From: Pseudomonas syringae
Lineage (GTDB): Bacteria > Pseudomonadota > Gammaproteobacteria > Pseudomonadales > Pseudomonadaceae
Assembly: GCF_000737245.1 (NCBI RefSeq)
Contig: NZ_JPQU01000056.1
Location: forward strand, 124,001-188,000
DNA length: 64,000 bases
Reading direction: 5' to 3'
Shown piece after piece: positions 61,023 to 64,000 of the stretch (its first letter is position 1; every line of letters starts with the position of its first letter). The notes beneath the pieces were generated by a model. It was not told the origin of the DNA, ran no database searches, and was given only the letters and a program-made list of their open reading frames with translations. Made by a program: the position numbers and the translations under genes.

Positions 61023-61463
61023 ATGAAGTATGAACATATCCTGGTCGCCGTTGACCTTACTGAAGAGTGCAGCCCTGTCCTTGCCCGCGGTCGCGAAGTG
61101 GCAGTGCGCAACGGCGCCAAGCTGTCCCTCGTTCACATCGTAGAACCCATGGCCATGGCCTTCGGTGGCGATGTGCCCATGGATCTTTCCCAGCTGCAAC
61201 AGCAGCAGTTCGATCAAGCCAAGGAAAAACTGTCGGCCCTCAAAGCTCAGTTCCCTGAAGTAAACATCGGCGATGCGCACCTGGTTTACGGCCAGCCACG
61301 CCAGGAAATTCACGAATTGGCGCAAAAGCAAGGCTGCGATCTGATTGTGGTCGGCAGCCATGGCCGCCACGGCCTGGCATTGTTGCTTGGCTCTACCGCC
61401 AATGACGTGCTGCACGGCGCGCCTTGTGACGTACTTGCAGTGCGCCTTAAAAAGGCTGAGTGA
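61023..61463 (+). CDS. Universal stress protein (UspA family)
   Basis: A 146-residue single-domain Usp. The fold begins YEHILVAVDLTEECSPVLARGREVAVRNGAKLSLVHIVEP, and the nucleotide-binding signature G-x2-G-x9-G-S/T is present in VVGSHGRHGLALLLGSTANDVL. It is therefore likely an ATP-binding (UspFG/UspA-type) member. ATG at 61023 with GGAGG eight bases upstream; the frame opens at 60993 without support. Single gene, ended by a shared terminator. The stress it answers cannot be read from the sequence. Confidence 0.92.
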   Translation: MKYEHILVAVDLTEECSPVLARGREVAVRNGAKLSLVHIVEPMAMAFGGDVPMDLSQLQQQQFDQAKEKLSALKAQFPEVNIGDAHLVYGQPRQEIHELAQKQGCDLIVVGSHGRHGLALLLGSTANDVLHGAPCDVLAVRLKKAE

Positions 61464-61483
61464 TTCAACGCATTTCCTGTAGA

Positions 61484-61560
61484 AGCTCACGAGCAACGCG
61501 AGGCAGCGATAGCGATTTTTCTGACACACCGCTATCGCGGCCTCGCGCTGCTCGTGAGCT
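61484..61560. repeat. 31-bp inverted repeat, separate REP-like type
   Basis: AGCTCACGAGCAACGCGAGG... (61484-61514) pairs with 61530-61560 with two mismatches. The core (GCTCACGAGC, CGCGAGG, GCGATAGCG) is unlike the three other REP classes in the window. Confidence 0.88.
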
Positions 61561-61583
61561 CCTGCAAGAGCCGTGTTTGAACC

Positions 61584-61620
61584 AATAAAAAGCCCGGATC
61601 ACTGATCCGGGCTTTTTATT
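61584..61620. terminator. Bidirectional terminator between usp and uup
   Basis: AATAAAAAGCCCGGATC and GATCCGGGCTTTTTATT form a long perfect stem with A and T runs on both sides, between two convergent genes. Confidence 0.93.
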
Positions 61621-61631
61621 TGCTGCTTATA

Positions 61632-63548
61632 TCAGGCATCCAGCTCGGCCCAACGCTCCAGCAACCCGTCCAGATGTGCCTGGCGGTTTTCCAGTTGCGC
61701 CATCACCGCCGCAGTTTGCTCGGCAGGACGCTGATAGAAGGCAGGCTGAGCCATTTCGGCGGTGAGGGCTGCGATTTCCCCTTCCACTGCGTCGATCTCC
61801 TCCGGCAGCGCTTCCAGCTCGCGTTGCAGCTTGTAGCTGAGTTTTTTCTTCGGGCTCGCCACTGGCATTTCCTTGGCTGCCACCGGTGCAGCCTCAACCA
61901 CAGCGGTCGCCAGCTCGGCTTTGCCGGATTTGGTGTCGCTCACGCCCAGCAAGCGCGGAGAACCGCCCTGACGCAGCCAGTCCTGGTAGCCACCAACGTA
62001 TTCACGAACCTTGCCTTCGCCTTCGAACACCAGAGTGCTGGTGACCACGTTATCGAGGAATGCCCGGTCGTGACTGACCATCAGCACGGTACCCTTGAAG
62101 GTCAGCAAGACCTCTTCAAGCAGTTCAAGGGTCTCGACATCCAGATCGTTGGTCGGCTCATCGAGCACCAGCAGGTTAGCTGGCTTGCTGAACAGTTTCG
62201 CCAGCAACAGACGCGCTCGCTCACCACCAGACAACGCCTTGACCGGCGTACGGGCACGTTGCGGGCTGAACAGGAAGTCGCCCAGATAGCTCAGCACGTG
62301 GCGGCTCTGGCCGTCGATGTCGATGAAATCACGACCTTCTGCGACGTTGTCGATGACTGTCTTCTCGAGGTCGAGCTGATGGCGCAACTGGTCGAAGTAA
62401 GCCACGTCCAGACGTGTGCCGACGTCAACCGAGCCGCTGGTGGGCTGCAGATTGTCGAGCATCAGCTTGAGCAGCGTGGTCTTGCCAGTACCGTTGGCAC
62501 CCAGCAGACCGATACGGTCTTCGCGCTGCAGGACCATGGAGAAGTCTTTGATCAACATCGGGCCGCCCGGATGGGCGAAGCTGACGTTATCCAGAACCAT
62601 GACCTGCTTACCGGACTTGTCGGCGGTATCCAGCTGGATATTGGCCTTGCCGGTGCGCTCACGACGCTCGCCACGTTCAACACGCAATGCCTTGAGGGCA
62701 CGCACACGGCCTTCGTTACGGGTGCGACGGGCCTTGATGCCCTGACGGATCCAGACTTCTTCCTGGGCCAGACGCTTGTCGAACAGTGCGTTGGCGGTTT
62801 CTTCCGCTGCCAGGCTGGCTTCCTTGTGGACCAGAAAGCTGGCGTAGTCGCCGTCCCAGTCGATCAGGCCGCCGCGATCCAGCTCGAGAATGCGCGTCGC
62901 CAGGTTTTGCAGGAAGGAACGGTCGTGCGTAATGAACAGCACAGCCCCCTGGAAATCCTTGAGGGCTTCTTCCAGCCAGGCGATTGCACCGATGTCCAGG
63001 TGGTTGGTTGGCTCGTCGAGCAGCAGCAGATCGGGCTCGGATACCAGCGCCTGAGCCAGCAACACGCGGCGACGCCAGCCACCGGAGAGCTCGGCCAGGG
63101 TTTTGTCGGCCGGCAACTGCAAGCGACTCAGGGTGCTGTCGACCAGTTGCTGCAAACGCCAGCCGTCGCGGGCTTCGAGGTCCTGCTGGACGTGCATCAG
63201 TTTGTTGAGGTCTTCCTCGGTAACGCAGTTCTGCGCCAGGTGATGATACTGAGCCAACAGCTCGCCCACGCCATCCAGACCTTCGGCAACGACGTCGAAT
63301 ACTGTCCGATCGTCGGCTACTGGCAATTCCTGGGGCAGCTCGCCGATCTTGAGGCCCGGAGCACGCCAGACAGCGCCGTCGTCGGGCTTCTGCACGCCTT
63401 TGACCAGCTTCAACATGCTGGATTTGCCAGTGCCGTTACGGCCGATGATGCACACCCGCTCACCACGGGCGATCTGCCAGGACACCTTGTCCAACAACGG
63501 CATAGCGCCGAATGCAAGGGACACATCGCTGAATTTGAGCAGGGTCAT
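61632..63548 (-). CDS. uup: ABC-F ATPase Uup
   Basis: Twin-ATPase of the ABC-F family, 638 residues from ATG 63548 (GGAG upstream; the frame to 63740 is unsupported). The first domain has Walker A IGRNGTGKSSMLKL, signature ELSGGWRRRVLLAQAL and Walker B LLLDEPTNHLD. The linker (about 230-310) follows, then the second domain with GANGTGKTTLLKL, LSGGERARLLLAKLF and LVLDEPTNDLD. The C-terminal ~90 residues form a charged coiled coil (YKLQRELEALPEEIDAVEGE), the DNA-binding tail that defines Uup. It acts in the cytoplasm on ribosomes or branched DNA; it has no membrane domain and is not a transporter. Confidence 0.94.
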   Translation of the reverse strand: MTLLKFSDVSLAFGAMPLLDKVSWQIARGERVCIIGRNGTGKSSMLKLVKGVQKPDDGAVWRAPGLKIGELPQELPVADDRTVFDVVAEGLDGVGELLAQYHHLAQNCVTEEDLNKLMHVQQDLEARDGWRLQQLVDSTLSRLQLPADKTLAELSGGWRRRVLLAQALVSEPDLLLLDEPTNHLDIGAIAWLEEALKDFQGAVLFITHDRSFLQNLATRILELDRGGLIDWDGDYASFLVHKEASLAAEETANALFDKRLAQEEVWIRQGIKARRTRNEGRVRALKALRVERGERRERTGKANIQLDTADKSGKQVMVLDNVSFAHPGGPMLIKDFSMVLQREDRIGLLGANGTGKTTLLKLMLDNLQPTSGSVDVGTRLDVAYFDQLRHQLDLEKTVIDNVAEGRDFIDIDGQSRHVLSYLGDFLFSPQRARTPVKALSGGERARLLLAKLFSKPANLLVLDEPTNDLDVETLELLEEVLLTFKGTVLMVSHDRAFLDNVVTSTLVFEGEGKVREYVGGYQDWLRQGGSPRLLGVSDTKSGKAELATAVVEAAPVAAKEMPVASPKKKLSYKLQRELEALPEEIDAVEGEIAALTAEMAQPAFYQRPAEQTAAVMAQLENRQAHLDGLLERWAELDA

Positions 63549-63762
63549 GAGCTTCTCCAAAAACCGGGGGCGCATTCTACCTGAGATAGCCAGGGGATGT
63601 CGGGATTGAATGACGACGGCCCTGCCCTGACGACTCAAGTCGCGTCCTTTATAGCGTTCAATTATTTCCAAGTGAGTAACCCCCGTCGGCAATGCTTTCA
63701 CCCGGAGCTGGCAAAAGGCTAAGCTAGCGACACTTTTCACGGTTCATCTGCTCGGAAGTCTC

Positions 63763-64000
63763 ATGCGCAGTCGCTTGTTCAGCCTTTTCTCATGCCTGCT
63801 CCTCGCGGCTACCGCGGCCCAATCCGTTCACGCGGTAGATCTCAGCCAACAACGTCAGTATTACGATGAGGCCAAACGCGCACTGGCCAAAGGTGACACT
63901 GGCCCCTATCGCATGTATGCCTCTGCCCTGGCGGACTATCCCCTGGAGCCGTACCTCGCTTACGACGAGCTGACCGCACGGCTGAAAACCGCGAGCAATG
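63763..64000 (+). CDS. slt: Soluble lytic murein transglycosylase Slt, N-terminal part (3' truncated)
   Basis: The start of a periplasmic peptidoglycan lytic enzyme; only the first 79 codons are inside the window. A Sec signal is visible (RSRLFSLFSCLLLAATAAQSVHA), followed by VDLSQQRQYYDEAKRALAKGDTGPYRMYASALADYPLEPYL, the opening of the helical U-shaped domain of Slt70-type proteins. It is divergent from uup (214 bases apart). The catalytic domain lies outside the window. The position next to uup matches PA3020 in P. aeruginosa (recalled). Confidence 0.85.
   Translation, partial: MRSRLFSLFSCLLLAATAAQSVHAVDLSQQRQYYDEAKRALAKGDTGPYRMYASALADYPLEPYLAYDELTARLKTASN

Noticed and set aside
61620..63584. 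A 654-codon open frame antisense to uup
   Set aside because: Same cause: antisense of an intact ABC-F gene, with no family features or ribosome site.
1..64000. CRISPR arrays, tRNA or rRNA genes, IS elements, prophage
   Set aside because: No regularly spaced direct repeats, no tRNA cloverleaf or rRNA-like stretch, and no transposase or integrase were seen; the only mobile-type elements are REP repeats.

Overview
The window is chromosomal DNA from a Pseudomonas of the fluorescens lineage. The evidence is gene content and order that, from memory, match the P. aeruginosa PA2795-PA2810 and PA2986-PA3020 blocks, together with pseudomonad-type REP repeats, PsrA and LexA operators of pseudomonad form, the long 487-residue GAPDH and the long form of QueF. 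There is no rRNA, tRNA, IS element, prophage or CRISPR array. Both ends cut genes: an RND pump gene on the left and slt on the right.

Layout. 1-6.8 kb: the 3' end of an RND efflux pump gene, its outer-membrane lipoprotein and a complete Pqi-type MCE lipid-transport set (two PqiA halves, PqiB, PqiC), all on the + strand and tightly coupled. 6.9-11.6 kb: a minus-strand unit of an Orn/Lys/Arg decarboxylase, a PotE-like antiporter and a periplasmic binding protein. 11.9-21 kb: accessory genes, namely a membrane protein, a DUF1203 protein, a metallophosphoesterase, MsrA, an alpha/beta hydrolase, a diguanylate cyclase, an AhpD-like protein, a DUF2231 plus PQQ sugar dehydrogenase pair, a cupin, RidA and DUF6429. 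21-31.4 kb: dusA, tal, the RssB/RssC general-stress switch, a PilZ protein, mlaA, a degenerate phosphonatase-like HAD protein, DUF4404, queF, and a cupredoxin divergent from copRS. 31.5-36.5 kb: lolCDE, a second PilZ-like protein and a glycerophosphodiesterase. 36.4-45.4 kb: sthA, a citrate-type MFS carrier, gap, mfd and csiV. 45.4-64 kb: an SNF2/SWIM helicase, the methylthioinosine phosphorylase gene with nagZ, psrA divergent from lexA-sulA, two small genes, topA, a DUF1653 gene, fadBA, a candidate small RNA, a universal stress protein, uup and slt.

How it fits together. Envelope lipid and lipoprotein traffic recurs (Pqi/MCE, MlaA, LolCDE, glycerophosphodiesterase, NagZ, Slt). Stress control recurs too (RssB/RssC, PsrA, LexA/SulA, Mfd, MsrA, UspA, CopRS), as does c-di-GMP signalling (one GGDEF protein and two PilZ-like proteins). 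PsrA, which controls beta-oxidation in pseudomonads, lies about 6 kb from fadBA.

The most interesting sites are: a + strand intrinsic terminator in the 607-base fadB upstream region, which has no + strand gene, paired with a near-perfect GacA-type palindrome (a candidate Gac-linked sRNA); the joining of an RND pump and an MCE system in one run of overlapping genes; the catalytically degenerate HAD protein beside mlaA; and a 43-bp perfect inverted REP pair carrying the same extra segment in both arms.
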